Assembly: GCF_000269805.1 (NCBI RefSeq)
Contig: NZ_JH711481.1
Coordinates: 1,548,850-1,612,849, forward strand
Reading direction: 5' to 3'
DNA length: 64,000 nucleotides
DNA from: Actinomyces massiliensis 4401292
GTDB lineage: Bacteria; Actinomycetota; Actinomycetes; Actinomycetales; Actinomycetaceae
Shown: positions 32,501-42,662 of the stretch, piece by piece
How the letters are laid out: the number at the start of each line of letters is the position of its first letter
Numbering within the stretch: position 1 is the first letter of the stretch
The notes under the pieces: generated by a model
What the model was told of the DNA's origin: nothing
Seen by the model: the letters and a program-made list of their open reading frames with translations, nothing else
The model's database searches: none
Position numbers and translations under genes: made by a program

Positions 32501-34393
32501 ATGGTTACCCTCGTACCGCGAGCAGCCCTCCAGCCCACCAGCACTCAGATCCCCGCCGGCACCGCAATCCACCTAATTGTCGAGCATCTTAGCGACCTCC
32601 TCGTCCGTGTGGAGGCGGTACTCACCCGCGAGCGCTTCACCGACGATAGCTTCACTAAGATAGACCCCTACAGACTTCCGGTCCAGGAGACCCTTGAGGA
32701 GGCCGAGGCGCGCGTGCGCTCCGACCTTGGTCGTTTCGCGGAGCGGTTCCCTGACCAGACCCACCTGACCAGCGCATTCACTGCGACGCTCGACCTGGCG
32801 GGCGCCTCGGGCCACGGCGTCTCCGCACTCAGCTCCGCCTATAGAGACGCCCTCACCGCGTTCTGCGATGCCTTTGAACCTACATCCTCGTCCAGCAGGG
32901 CACACTCCATCTTCACGGACGACGGCCTCGACGTGTATGTGCACATTGATCACGACCGTTACATGCGTCCCGAGCAGGACTTCCTCGCAGCGGCTTCGGA
33001 GCTTATCGCCTACCGCCGTGATAGGAACGACAACCTGACCGTTGACGAACGCATTGCAGTGCGCGCCGCCTACTGGCTCCTTGATCAGGGCGTGCACATC
33101 CCCGGCAAATACCCGATCTGGGGTACCTCGGGCTTCCGCGACGTGCAGACATACGCGTCGATCACGGACCCCGGCGAGGGGCATCTCGCGGGTACCACTC
33201 GCTATCCGGGCTACCTTCGTGGTGTCATCGTCCACGTCGAGCACCTCGAGCGCGGGGTGAGCCGCAGCCGTGAGGAGCTGGAACCGTATCGGATCCCGTC
33301 GCCGCGCACGGTCGCCCGCGTCCGCCTGCACGCCGGTGAGGCGGCACCGACCTCGAGCTACATCGGGAGACCCCTGCTGGACGGAACGGTTAATGACTCG
33401 CTGATTAAGACCAGCCGCACCTTCGCCGCGGCGGCCTCCTCGTTGCTGTCCGATGGTCTCGCGGAGGTTAAGTTCTCGGTCGAAAGGCTGACGGCCTCCG
33501 AGGCGGTCCGCCTGCTGTCCTCCCTCGCCCGTGAGGTGCGACGCGACCGCCATGCCCAGGTCCTGTCTGCCGCTTTCAACATCAATACGCCCGTCCTCGA
33601 CGATCGTGAGGAAACCGTGCGCGCCCGTGGCGGGGCTGTCCAGGCCGCCACGGCGGAGGAGATCGGACTGCTCGGCATCGAGATCGCTGCCCAAGCCGGT
33701 CTCGACAAGGTCACCTGGGATGGAACCGCGGACACCTACCCCAGCCGCTGCATCACCGATCAGCTCGGCGGTCCACTCGCGCTCACTCTGGTTCACCGTG
33801 CCCATGAGGTCGGTTTGCTGACCTACTTCTCAGCGGGTTTCAGATTTGCCAACATCCCTGACGCGGTCGTCACTGCGGTGGACGGGATCGGCATCGGGGG
33901 TGCTCAGATCCTGCGGCTTATGGACAAGAACACTGGTAACCACGGCCCGTTCCTCCCGGACAACATCAACCGCATCCTCGCCATCCGCGACCAGGCCGCA
34001 GATACCCCCGCCGGACGAGGGGCGAGGCTGCTCGCGTGCATGGACCGCCTTCACTTCGAAGGTACTTTGGGTGTCGATGACGAGCCGACACGTGTCGCGC
34101 TGTTCGAGGCGCTGTGCAATGGAGATGTTGCGGAGGCCGAGCACATCGCCTCTGGGCTTGTGGGCCTCCTGGCGCTCCCTGTCGACTCCGTTCACCCGCT
34201 CCTAGCCTGGGCCAAGCGCCTTCTGGGAGGCTCTGGACTCCTGGCCGAGCAGCGCATAGGTCAAGTGGGATGGGGTCAGTTCGTAGCTCGTGTACGGCGG
34301 GCGGCCGACCGTGCCGATCTGATCCAGCTCGCCGATCTTCTGCAGCGGGCATCCTCGTGCGGCGCTGGACAGGCCGTCGCTGCCGTGCACTGA
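32501..34393 (+). CDS. Uncharacterised 630-residue protein, possibly with a TIM-barrel-like core
   Basis: I do not recognise the family. The protein is soluble, without signal peptide or membrane helix. The first 180 residues are largely helical. In the middle, residues 340-490, alternating strands and helices appear: AEVKFSVERLTASEAVRLL, AQVLSAAFNINTPVLDD, LDKVTWDGTADTYPSRCI, ALTLVHRAHEVGLLTYFSAG and VVTAVDGIGIGGAQILRL. The last block resembles the phosphate-binding end of a TIM barrel. The C-terminal 120 residues are helical. ATG 32501 follows a weak GAGAGA. It lies in an accessory segment with an electrophile-type regulator and a reductase, but its own control is unknown. Confidence 0.7.
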   Translation: MVTLVPRAALQPTSTQIPAGTAIHLIVEHLSDLLVRVEAVLTRERFTDDSFTKIDPYRLPVQETLEEAEARVRSDLGRFAERFPDQTHLTSAFTATLDLAGASGHGVSALSSAYRDALTAFCDAFEPTSSSSRAHSIFTDDGLDVYVHIDHDRYMRPEQDFLAAASELIAYRRDRNDNLTVDERIAVRAAYWLLDQGVHIPGKYPIWGTSGFRDVQTYASITDPGEGHLAGTTRYPGYLRGVIVHVEHLERGVSRSREELEPYRIPSPRTVARVRLHAGEAAPTSSYIGRPLLDGTVNDSLIKTSRTFAAAASSLLSDGLAEVKFSVERLTASEAVRLLSSLAREVRRDRHAQVLSAAFNINTPVLDDREETVRARGGAVQAATAEEIGLLGIEIAAQAGLDKVTWDGTADTYPSRCITDQLGGPLALTLVHRAHEVGLLTYFSAGFRFANIPDAVVTAVDGIGIGGAQILRLMDKNTGNHGPFLPDNINRILAIRDQAADTPAGRGARLLACMDRLHFEGTLGVDDEPTRVALFEALCNGDVAEAEHIASGLVGLLALPVDSVHPLLAWAKRLLGGSGLLAEQRIGQVGWGQFVARVRRAADRADLIQLADLLQRASSCGAGQAVAAVH

Positions 34394-34642
34394 CCCCGTC
34401 CCGTCCTCCCCAGAAGAAGCCGGGAAGGACGGCCCGGGGTGCGTCCACCTCTACGAGCCGTCGTCGGGAGCCGTCAGGGTCCTGGATCTGCTCTCTCTGC
34501 GCGCCTCCGCGGGCCCGGGGCCGCGGGAACTCGGGTACTGGCCGCGCATTCTCGCGGTCATCCTGCCGCGCGAGCTGCGAGGGGCGGAGGGGAGGGCGAC
34601 GGAGTGCTAGTCGGCTCCGCCGGGTTCTCGTGACTCGAGACT
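34394..34642. other. Intergenic region between the 630-residue gene and the metal ABC operon
   Basis: A plus-strand frame reads VHLYEPSSGAVRVLDLLSLR and onward to GYWPRILAVILPRELRG before a stop at about 34609. It looks protein-like but has no start codon, so it may be the remnant of a gene's C-terminus. Nothing else is recognisable. Confidence 0.3.
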
Positions 34643-34670
34643 TGAAAGTTTCGGACGCCCGAAATACTCT
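34643..34670 (+). promoter_or_regulatory. Metal ABC operon promoter with a 16-bp dyad filling its spacer
   Basis: TTGAAA (34643-34648) and TACTCT (34665-34670) are 16 bp apart, and the spacer is exactly the dyad TTTCGG-ACGC-CCGAAA (34649-34664). The ATG at 34679 falls at the expected transcription start, so the mRNA is probably leaderless. The dyad does not resemble the AATGATTCTCA site before rpmB, so a second metalloregulator is possible. Confidence 0.65.
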
Positions 34671-34678
34671 CATCCCTC

Positions 34679-35880
34679 ATGAGACCCATGTTCATCTGCG
34701 GGCGCCGGACGGCGGCCGTCCTCGCCTCCCTCGTCCTCGTTGCCGCGGCACTGCCCCTGACCGCCTGCGGAGCCTCCACAACGAGCGCTGACGACTCCGC
34801 CATCAAGGCGGTCGCGTCCACCACTCAGATCTGCGACTACATCACCCAGCTCGCCTCCGACGGCCAGGACGACGGCCTGTCCTTCGACCGCACCGGCGCC
34901 GACGGCACGACCGAGCACTTCGGCGCCGACACCGCCAGTGCCAAGACGCACCTGACCCTGACCTGCCTGCTCGCCCCCAACGCCTCCGCCCACGAGCACG
35001 ACATGACCGCGGAGCAGTCGCGGGCGCTGTCCGAGGCCGATCTCTTCTTCGTCTCCGGCGTCGACCTGGAGCACTTCCTCGACGACGCCGTTACCTCCAC
35101 CGGCTTCAAGGGCTCCATGGTCGTGACCTCCGGGGTCGCCGGCGCCGCCGACGTCGACGACCTCGACGCCCAGCTGGCCAAGGAGAAGGACCTGCCCTAC
35201 ACCGTCGATCGCGGGACGACCAAGGTGGACGTCGCCACCTGGCCCTTCCCGCCCGAGGACGGGGAGAACGAGCCCGAATTCCGCTTCGACCCGCACGTGT
35301 GGACCTCGCCCGCGAACGCCATCGTCCAGGTGACCAATATCGGTGCCGCCCTGGAGAAGGCCTCCCCGGAGTCCGCTGACCTCCTGAGTACCCGCACCCA
35401 GAGCTACATCGACCGTCTCAATGACCTGGACGCCTGGGCCCGCACCAGCCTGGAGACCGTCCCGGCCGACAAGCGCGTCCTGTTCACCAGTCACGACGCC
35501 TTCGGCTACTTCTCCGCCGCCTACGGCGTGACCTTCAAGGGCGCCGCCCTGTCCGACTTCAACGCCCAGCAGGACGCCACCGCCCAGAAGATCGACGAGA
35601 CCGCCAAGGCCGTCACGGACTCCGGCGCCGTGGCGATCTTCGCCGAGAACTCCAACAATCCCGAATCCGTCGACAAGGTCGCCAGGACCGCCGGCGTCAA
35701 GGCTATTGTCGGGGACGAGGCCCTGTACGGGGACTCGCTGGGCGACCCCGGCTCGGACGGGGAGACCTACATCGGCTCGATCCTCCACAACGTCACCAAC
35801 CTCACCAAGGCATGGGACGGCACTGTCGCGGAGATCCCGGAATCCCTGAACGAGTGGACGCCCATGTACACAGAGGTCAA

Positions 35881-35884
<4 letters not shown>
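34679..35884 (+). CDS. Zinc/manganese ABC transporter substrate-binding lipoprotein
   Basis: The 401-residue protein has a lipoprotein signal with lipobox LTAC (Cys30) and a cluster A-I metal-binding fold. Likely metal ligands are the histidines in ASAHEHDMTAEQ (His105/His107), FRFDPHVWTSP (about His206), the Glu in AIFAENSNNPESV and the Asp in ALYGDSLGDPGSDGETYIG. FTSHDAFGYFSAAYGV is also typical. It delivers Zn or Mn to the permease pair encoded downstream. Start and expression are set by the promoter-dyad just upstream. Confidence 0.9.
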
Positions 35885-36710
<826 letters not shown>

Positions 36711-36714
<4 letters not shown>

Positions 36715-37712
36715 CCGCAGTCATCCCAGCGATCCCAGCAACCGCAGTCATCCCAGCAACCGCGCCGGCCGGCGTCACCAAGACCTTCGCCGACCTCGTC
36801 GAGGGCCTGCGCGGCCTGGCCTCCCATGTGCCGGGCCTGGCCCAGTTCGCCTCCGCGCCCTACCTGTTCAGGCCCTTGCTCATGATCGTGCTGCTCGGCG
36901 CCGTGTGCGCCGTCGTGGGCACCCTGGTCAACCTGCGCGCCACCGAGTTCACCGCCGAGGCGATGGTCCACGCCGTCTTCCCCGGCATCGTGGCCGGCGC
37001 CGTCTACGGGGGCATCGATCGGATCGTCCCCGCGGCCGCTGCGGTGGCCCTGCTCGCCGCCGTCGCGCTGACCTGGGTCACCCATCGTGCGGCCCGCCGC
37101 TCCGCCTCCGAGGCGGGCACGGCGGTGGTCCTCACCAGCTTCTTCTCGATCGGGATCATCCTGTCCCTGGCCAAGGGGGACATGTCCGGCCAGCTCGAGG
37201 CGCTCATGTTCGGCCGCCTCCTGGAGGTCACCGACCTGCGCCTGGCCCAGGCCGTCCTCATGTGTCTGATCGCCCTGGCGGCCGTGGCCGTCACCTGGAA
37301 GGAGCAGGTCGCCTACGCCTTCGACCCCGTCGGGGCCAGGGCGGGCGGCATGCGTCTGCTCATCCTCGACCTGGTGCTCAACATGGCGGTGGCCGCGGTC
37401 GTGGTCTCGGCGTCGACGGCGGTGGGCACCCTCCTGGTCATCGGCTATCTCGTCATTCCCGGGGCGACCGGACGCGTGCTGGCCGGTCGAGTGGCCGCCA
37501 TGGTGGCGGTGGCCCTGGCCGTGGGCATAGGTGGCGGCTGGCTCGGGCTGCTGGTCATGATCGCGCCGATGCCCCACCCGGTCTCGCCGCAGGCGGCCGT
37601 GGCGCTGACCATGACCGCCCTGTTCCTGGTGGCGGCGACGCGGGCCTGGTGGCGCAACCGCATCCACGGAGCGCGCCGCGAAGAACGAGACGACGTGGAG
37701 GCGGGCGCATGA
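36711..37712 (+). CDS. Zinc/manganese ABC transporter permease 1
   Basis: The 333-residue ABC-3 family permease starts at GTG 36711, overlapping the ATPase stop. The first 45 residues, with a repeated PATAVIPAT, are not part of the fold. About eight membrane helices follow, with VNLRATEFTAEAMVHAVFPG and VGTLLVIGYLVIPGATGRVL typical of ZnuB/SitC proteins. A second permease follows, implying a heterodimeric channel as in SitABCD and TroABCD importers. Confidence 0.9.
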
Positions 37713-38572
37713 GCGTGAGCTGGAACGTGCTGGCCCTGCCGCTGGTCGAGGTCGTCCTCATGGGGGCGCTGGCCGGAATCGTGGGGGCTCTGGCACTGCT
37801 GCACCGCCGGATCTTCTTCACGGAGTCCCTGACCCACTCCACCTTCCCCGGCGCGGTGGCGGGCGTGGTCGTGGCCTCGGGGCTCAGTCGCGCCCTGGCC
37901 GGGCAGCGTGCCGATTACGACCTGCTGACCGTCGCCCTGTTCGTCGGAGCCGTGCTCATGTGCTTGCCCATGATCGCCCTCATGCGCTGGCTGTCGACGA
38001 TCCCGGGGCTGACCTCCCAGTCGGCCGCGGGGATCGTGCTGACCTTCGGCTTCGCCCTGGGGTACTTCCTGGCCAAGTGGTTCGCCCCGCTGCCGCTGAA
38101 GGTCGACGGGTTCCTGACCGGCTCGGTGCTCAACATCGGTCCCGTGGACGTCGCCGTGACGGCGGCGGTCCTGGTCGGGGCGCTGGCGGTCCTGGCGGTG
38201 GGCGGCCGCTTCCTGATCTTCCACGGCTTCGACCCGGTCGGCTATCGGGCCGCCGGGCTGCGCGGCGGGCCGGTCGAAGCGGTCCTGCTGGTCCTGATAT
38301 GCCTGACCATTGCGACACTGGTCCCCGCCGTCGGCACGATCCTGCCCATCGCCCTCGTCGCGGCGCCGGCCGCCGCGATCGCCCCGTGGTGCTCCTCGAC
38401 GCGCTCGCTGGTGGCCGGATCGGCCCTGCTGGGGGCCCTGACCTGCGTGGCGGGCATGTGGCTGGGGGTCGTGCTGAGCCTGTCGGTGGGCGGCGTCATC
38501 GCGGCGATGGCGGGAGCCGTCTACCTCCTGGCCGCAGCGGCGCGCGCCCTGGCATCGCATGTGAGCAGCTGA
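37709..38572 (+). CDS. Zinc/manganese ABC transporter permease 2
   Basis: The 287-residue ABC-3 permease starts at an ATG overlapping the previous stop (ATGA). It carries LLHRRIFFTESLTHSTFPGA, SQSAAGIVLTFGFALGYFLA, KVDGFLTGSVLNIGPVDV and LVPAVGTILPIALVAAPAAA, matching the SitD/TroD-like half. Two permeases favour a Mn/Zn/Fe type importer over the single-permease AztABCD type. The gene converges with the mutase gene at a 5-bp gap. Confidence 0.9.
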   Translation: MSVSWNVLALPLVEVVLMGALAGIVGALALLHRRIFFTESLTHSTFPGAVAGVVVASGLSRALAGQRADYDLLTVALFVGAVLMCLPMIALMRWLSTIPGLTSQSAAGIVLTFGFALGYFLAKWFAPLPLKVDGFLTGSVLNIGPVDVAVTAAVLVGALAVLAVGGRFLIFHGFDPVGYRAAGLRGGPVEAVLLVLICLTIATLVPAVGTILPIALVAAPAAAIAPWCSSTRSLVAGSALLGALTCVAGMWLGVVLSLSVGGVIAAMAGAVYLLAAAARALASHVSS

Positions 38573-38577
38573 CGCTC

Positions 38578-40335
38578 TCAGGCGCCGAGCACCCCGCGCA
38601 TGTCGGTCTTGAGGGCCTCCAGACGGTCGGCGGCGGTCCGGCGGGCCAATTCGACCGGATCCTCGACGCCGACCGGTACGACGACCTCGCAGTGACATGC
38701 GAGCCTCGGCTCGGTGTCCGAGGGGTGCACGACGATGCGGTCGTTGGCCGCCGTCTTGATGATCAGGCCGTCTGTCGGCGGGAGCTTCCCGCCGTTGCCG
38801 TCCGAGGCCCCGTCCAGCAGGTCGAAGACGTCGACCACGGGGGAGCCGGCCAGTGAGGCGGGCACGCCCCCGGCGCGCAGGCGATCCATGGTCGTGGAGA
38901 TGAAGGACGCATCCTCTGCATCCTCTGCGCCCCGGCTGCTCACGCTCAGGTGACCGGTGGCATGGAGCCCGTGCTCGCGCGCCAGCCGGTCGAGCAGGTC
39001 GGCGATCGAGCGGCCCTGCTGCTTGAGCACGCTGGCCAGCACCGCCAGGCGCACGGAGGCCGAGATGCCGTCCTTGTCCCGCACCGAGGCGGGGTCCACG
39101 CAATAGCCCAGCGCCTCCTCGTAGCCGAAGACCAGTCCGGGCACGCGACTGATCCATTTGAAGCCGGGCAGGGCGTTGCGGTGCCCCAGCCCGTGGGCCT
39201 GCGCGATCTTGCGCAGCATGCGGGAGGAGACGATCGAGTTCGCCAGGATGCCGGTGCCCGTGAAGGCCGCGAGCTCGGCGGCCTGCTCTCCCAGGACCGT
39301 GCCGAGCTCGTCGCCGGTCAGTCGTCGCCAGCCGCCGGTGACGTGCTCGTCCGGGATTGCGGCGCAGCAGCAACCGGCGTCGGGGTCGATGGCGATCACC
39401 AGGTCGGCGTCGGCGTCGCGGGCCTGCGCGAGGGGAAGGTCGAGAGTGCCGGCCTCCTCGGGGTCGGGGGAGGCGACGGTGGGGAAGCCGGGGTCGGCGT
39501 CGAACTGCTCGGGCACGACGATCACGTCCAGGCCCACGCGGCCCAGCGCGTCGCGGCAGATCCGCCCGCCCACTCCGTGCAGGGCGGTCAGGACGATCTT
39601 GAGGGGGGCGGCGGCGCGCATCCGCGCCGCCTTCGCCGCAGTCGCGGTGTAGTCCTCGATGATCTCCTCGCCCAGGGTCTCCCAGCCGGAATCGGGCATC
39701 GGTATCCCGGGTATCTCAGGTATCCCGGCCGGGTCGCCGACCGCCTCGATGCGCTCGGCGATCGCGGACTCGTAGGGCGGCGCGATCTGCGCGCCCTGCC
39801 CCGGGCCGGTCACGGCGCGCCCGCCCAGGTAGATCGTGAATCCGTTGATCTGGGGCGGGGTGCGGGAGGCCGCCACCATGACCGCGGCGTCGGCCTCGAG
39901 GCGCCTGAGCGCGAAGGCGAGGGTCGGGGTGGGGCAGGGGCGGTCGAACAGGACGGCGCGGCCCCCCGCGCCGGTGATGACGGAGGCCGTGTCGCGGGCG
40001 AAGACGCCCGAGTGGCGGCGAGCGTCGTAACCGATCACGACGGTGAAACCCTCGCCGAGGGTTTCGCGCAGATAAGCCGCCAGGCCGGCAGCGGCGCGGA
40101 TGACGACGGCGCGATTCATCCGGTTCGGCCCCGCTCCCAGAGGGCCGCGCAGGCCGTCGGCACCGAGCGTCAGGGTGTCCGAGAAGGCGTCGGTCAGGGC
40201 TGCGGCGGCCTCATCGTCGCCGGCCTCGTGGGCGGTCAGCAGAGCGGTCAGCTCTTCGCGGGTGGCGGGGTCGGGGTCCTCATTGATCCAGGCAGTCACG
40301 GCAACGGTGTCGAGAGAGCGATCCGGGCGGGTCAT
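38578..40335 (-). CDS. Phosphoglucomutase/phosphomannomutase family protein with altered catalytic motifs
   Basis: The 585-residue protein aligns along its full length with actinobacterial phospho-sugar mutases (for example RVPGLVFGYEEALGYCVDPA and VRDKDGISASVRLAVLASVL). The four functional loops differ from the family. The phosphoserine loop TASHNP reads AASRTP (Ser157 kept); the metal loop DPDADR reads DPDAGC (317-322), losing an Asp ligand and the Arg; the phosphate loop RPSGTEPK reads HPSDTEPR (537-544). Only the sugar loop GYEEALGY is normal. It may be inactive or changed in function. TAGCGT lies seven bases before the ATG, so a leaderless mRNA is likely. It is divergent from dapE. Confidence 0.88.
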   Translation of the reverse strand: MTRPDRSLDTVAVTAWINEDPDPATREELTALLTAHEAGDDEAAAALTDAFSDTLTLGADGLRGPLGAGPNRMNRAVVIRAAAGLAAYLRETLGEGFTVVIGYDARRHSGVFARDTASVITGAGGRAVLFDRPCPTPTLAFALRRLEADAAVMVAASRTPPQINGFTIYLGGRAVTGPGQGAQIAPPYESAIAERIEAVGDPAGIPEIPGIPMPDSGWETLGEEIIEDYTATAAKAARMRAAAPLKIVLTALHGVGGRICRDALGRVGLDVIVVPEQFDADPGFPTVASPDPEEAGTLDLPLAQARDADADLVIAIDPDAGCCCAAIPDEHVTGGWRRLTGDELGTVLGEQAAELAAFTGTGILANSIVSSRMLRKIAQAHGLGHRNALPGFKWISRVPGLVFGYEEALGYCVDPASVRDKDGISASVRLAVLASVLKQQGRSIADLLDRLAREHGLHATGHLSVSSRGAEDAEDASFISTTMDRLRAGGVPASLAGSPVVDVFDLLDGASDGNGGKLPPTDGLIIKTAANDRIVVHPSDTEPRLACHCEVVVPVGVEDPVELARRTAADRLEALKTDMRGVLGA

Positions 40336-40472
40336 GACTTCGACGCTACCGCGAGCCGCCCGTTCCGAACCGTGACAATGACAGCCCTCACCAGTGGTTC
40401 CCAACACAAGAACGTGAGGTAGCCAATGACGCCGGCGGGTCCTCACTCCCGACTCGGCCGTACCCTGGGCCC

Positions 40473-41744
40473 ATGAGCGACACCGCCACCTCGCCCCCGC
40501 CGCTCGGCGGCCAGGTCCCGGCCCCGGTCGCGGAGCCGGTCGCGCTGCCCGATCTGAACGGCGATCTCGGCGCCCTCACCCTCGCCCTGGTGTCCGCCCC
40601 GAGCGTCTCCGGGGCGGAGGCCCCGCTGGCCGACGCCGTCCAGGCCGCCCTGGCGGCGCATACGCACCTGGAGGTTCTGCGGCACGGCAACACCGTCGTC
40701 GCCCGCACTCGCCTGGGGCGTCGTGAGCGAGTCGTCGTCGCCGGCCACCTGGACACCGTCCCCATCTCGCCCCGCACCGACAACGTCCCGGGCCGTATTG
40801 AGAGCCATGAGAACCTTGAGAGCCTCGAGAGCCTGGAGGACCTGGGCGGCACGGGCGCTCAAGACGGGCAGGGCGGGCAGACGGTCGTGTGGGGGCGCGG
40901 CAGCGTCGATATGAAGGGCGGTATCGCGGTGGGCCTGCAGCTGGCCGCGACCCTGACCGCTCCGCGCCGCGATGTCACCTGGGTCTTCTACGACAACGAG
41001 GAGGTCGTCGGCGAGCGCAACGGGCTCGGTCGGGCGCTCGCGGCCCACCCCGACTGGTTCGAGGCGGACCTGGCGATTCTCGGCGAGCCCACCGGCGCGG
41101 GCGTCGAGGGCGGATGCAACGGCACCCTGCGCCTCATCCTGGACGTGCCGGGTCGGGCGGCCCACTCGGGCCGGGCCTGGCGCGGCGTCAACGCGATCCA
41201 TGCCGCCTCCACCCTCATCGAGCGGGTCAAGGCCGCCCCGGTGAGGACTGTGGAGGTCGATGGCCTGGCCTACCGGGAGTCCTTCAGCGTCGTCCTCATC
41301 GAAGGGGGCACGGCGACCAACACGATCCCCGACCACTGCCGCGTCACGGTCAACTACCGCTTCGCACCCGACCTGACGGCCGAAGAGGCCCTGGCCCGGG
41401 CCAAACGCGTGCTGGCAGGGCTCGATCCCGTCGGTGAGGAGACCGACCCTGTCATCGACGCCGGCACCGGGCGGGTCGATGTCGAGCTGGACGACCTGAG
41501 CCCGGCCGCGCGCCCGGGACTCGATTCCCCGATGGCCCGTGAGCTCATCGAGCTGGTGCGCGAGCGCGGGGGCGCCGTCGGGCCCAAGTACGGCTGGACC
41601 GACGTCGCCCGCTTCTCCGCGGCCGGCATCCCCGCGGTCAACCTCGGCCCGGGCGACCCGATGCTGTGCCACACCGATGACGAGCACTGCCCCGTGGCCC
41701 AGATCGAGGCCGTCGCGCAGATCCTGCGCGCATGGCTGGCCTGA
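40473..41744 (+). CDS. dapE: Succinyl-diaminopimelate desuccinylase
   Basis: DapE removes succinate from N-succinyl-LL-diaminopimelate in lysine/peptidoglycan synthesis. The 423-residue M20 peptidase has VVAGHLDTVPI (metal His/Asp), WGRGSVDMKGGIAVGLQLAA, YDNEEVVGERNGLG, ILGEPTGAGVEGGCNGTLRL, RAAHSGRAWRGVNAI and NLGPGDPMLCHTDDEH. A loop near residues 100-130 with repeated ESLENLESL-like residues is unusual. TACCCT (40461-40466) ends six bases before the ATG, so the mRNA is probably leaderless. Confidence 0.94.
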   Translation: MSDTATSPPPLGGQVPAPVAEPVALPDLNGDLGALTLALVSAPSVSGAEAPLADAVQAALAAHTHLEVLRHGNTVVARTRLGRRERVVVAGHLDTVPISPRTDNVPGRIESHENLESLESLEDLGGTGAQDGQGGQTVVWGRGSVDMKGGIAVGLQLAATLTAPRRDVTWVFYDNEEVVGERNGLGRALAAHPDWFEADLAILGEPTGAGVEGGCNGTLRLILDVPGRAAHSGRAWRGVNAIHAASTLIERVKAAPVRTVEVDGLAYRESFSVVLIEGGTATNTIPDHCRVTVNYRFAPDLTAEEALARAKRVLAGLDPVGEETDPVIDAGTGRVDVELDDLSPAARPGLDSPMARELIELVRERGGAVGPKYGWTDVARFSAAGIPAVNLGPGDPMLCHTDDEHCPVAQIEAVAQILRAWLA

Positions 41745-41785
41745 CGGTCCGACGGCCCGACCGGCCGTGATGAGATCATTCCCCC

Positions 41786-42550
41786 ATGACACGCCAGACC
41801 TACCGCAGAGGGCCCGTGATGCTGCGCGGGACCCAGATCCCCGTCCGGACCACCGACGCGCGTCTGCTGGACCACCGCGGCGATGCCGAATGGCTGCACG
41901 CCGACCCGTGGCGCGTGCTGCGCATCCAGTCCGAGTTCGTCGAGGGCTTCGGGGCGCTGGCCGAACTGGGGCCGGCGATCAGCGTGTTCGGCTCGGCGCG
42001 CACTGCCGCGGACGACCCCGCCTACGCCCTGGCCCAGCAGATCGGGGCGGGTCTGGCGCGCAGCGGCTACGGCGTCATCACCGGCGGAGGCCCCGGGATG
42101 ATGGAGGCGGCCAACAAGGGCGCCCATGACGCGGGCGGCGTCTCGGTGGGCCTCGGCATCGAACTGCCTCACGAGCAGGGCATGAACGAGTACGTCGACC
42201 TGGGCGTCAACTTCCGCTACTTCTTCGCCCGCAAGACGATGTTCCTGAAGTACTCCGACGGCTTCGTCGTCATGCCCGGGGGAATGGGCACGCTCGACGA
42301 GCTCTTCGAGGCCGTGACCCTCGTCCAGACGGGCAAGGTCTCCTCCTTCCCGATCGTGCTGGTGGGCTCCGACTACTGGCGCGGGCTGGTGGATTGGATC
42401 CGCGGCACCCTGGTGGACTCCGGGACGATCTCGCCCGGGGACGTCGATCTGCTCCCCGTCGTCGACACGGCGCAGGAAGCCGTCGACTACGTGGTCGACG
42501 GCGCGCGGCGGTTGCGGGCCGGCGGGGCGGAACCCAGGAGCGGAGCATAG
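41786..42550 (+). CDS. LOG family protein (TIGR00730, nucleotide 5'-monophosphate phosphoribohydrolase-like)
   Basis: The 254-residue Rossmann-fold protein has ITGGGPGMMEAANKGAHDAG and VVMPGGMGTLDELFEAVTLV, the paired motifs (GGGxxGxM and PGGxGTxxE) of LOG/lysine-decarboxylase-like proteins. Such enzymes release the base from AMP-type nucleotides, including cytokinin precursors in some bacteria and plants. In actinobacteria the gene is often next to dapE and DUF3117, as here. A short stem-loop follows the stop. Confidence 0.9.
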   Translation: MTRQTYRRGPVMLRGTQIPVRTTDARLLDHRGDAEWLHADPWRVLRIQSEFVEGFGALAELGPAISVFGSARTAADDPAYALAQQIGAGLARSGYGVITGGGPGMMEAANKGAHDAGGVSVGLGIELPHEQGMNEYVDLGVNFRYFFARKTMFLKYSDGFVVMPGGMGTLDELFEAVTLVQTGKVSSFPIVLVGSDYWRGLVDWIRGTLVDSGTISPGDVDLLPVVDTAQEAVDYVVDGARRLRAGGAEPRSGA

Positions 42551-42559
42551 TTGAGCCTT

Positions 42560-42579
42560 CGTGGACTTAACCACGTTTA
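42560..42579 (+). terminator. Weak intrinsic terminator after the LOG gene
   Basis: CGTGG-ACTTAA-CCACG (42560-42575) is followed by TTTAT, ten bases after the LOG stop codon. Confidence 0.45.
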
Positions 42580-42662
42580 TCTGAGGATCGGCGTCCTCGT
42601 GCCGTAGAATGGGCTGGGCAGTGCGGTGATGAATCCGCGATACAGCACTGAAAGGGGAGCTC

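Noticed and set aside
34439-34633. Small plus-strand open frame before the metal ABC operon
   Set aside because: The sequence is a Gly/Ala/Arg-rich shadow. A different frame there looks more protein-like but lacks a start, so at most a gene remnant is present.
42551-42662. Riboswitch ahead of the DUF3117 gene
   Set aside because: The leader after the TAGAAT hexamer is only about 45 nt and shows no conserved riboswitch block; a plain promoter and the LOG terminator explain it.
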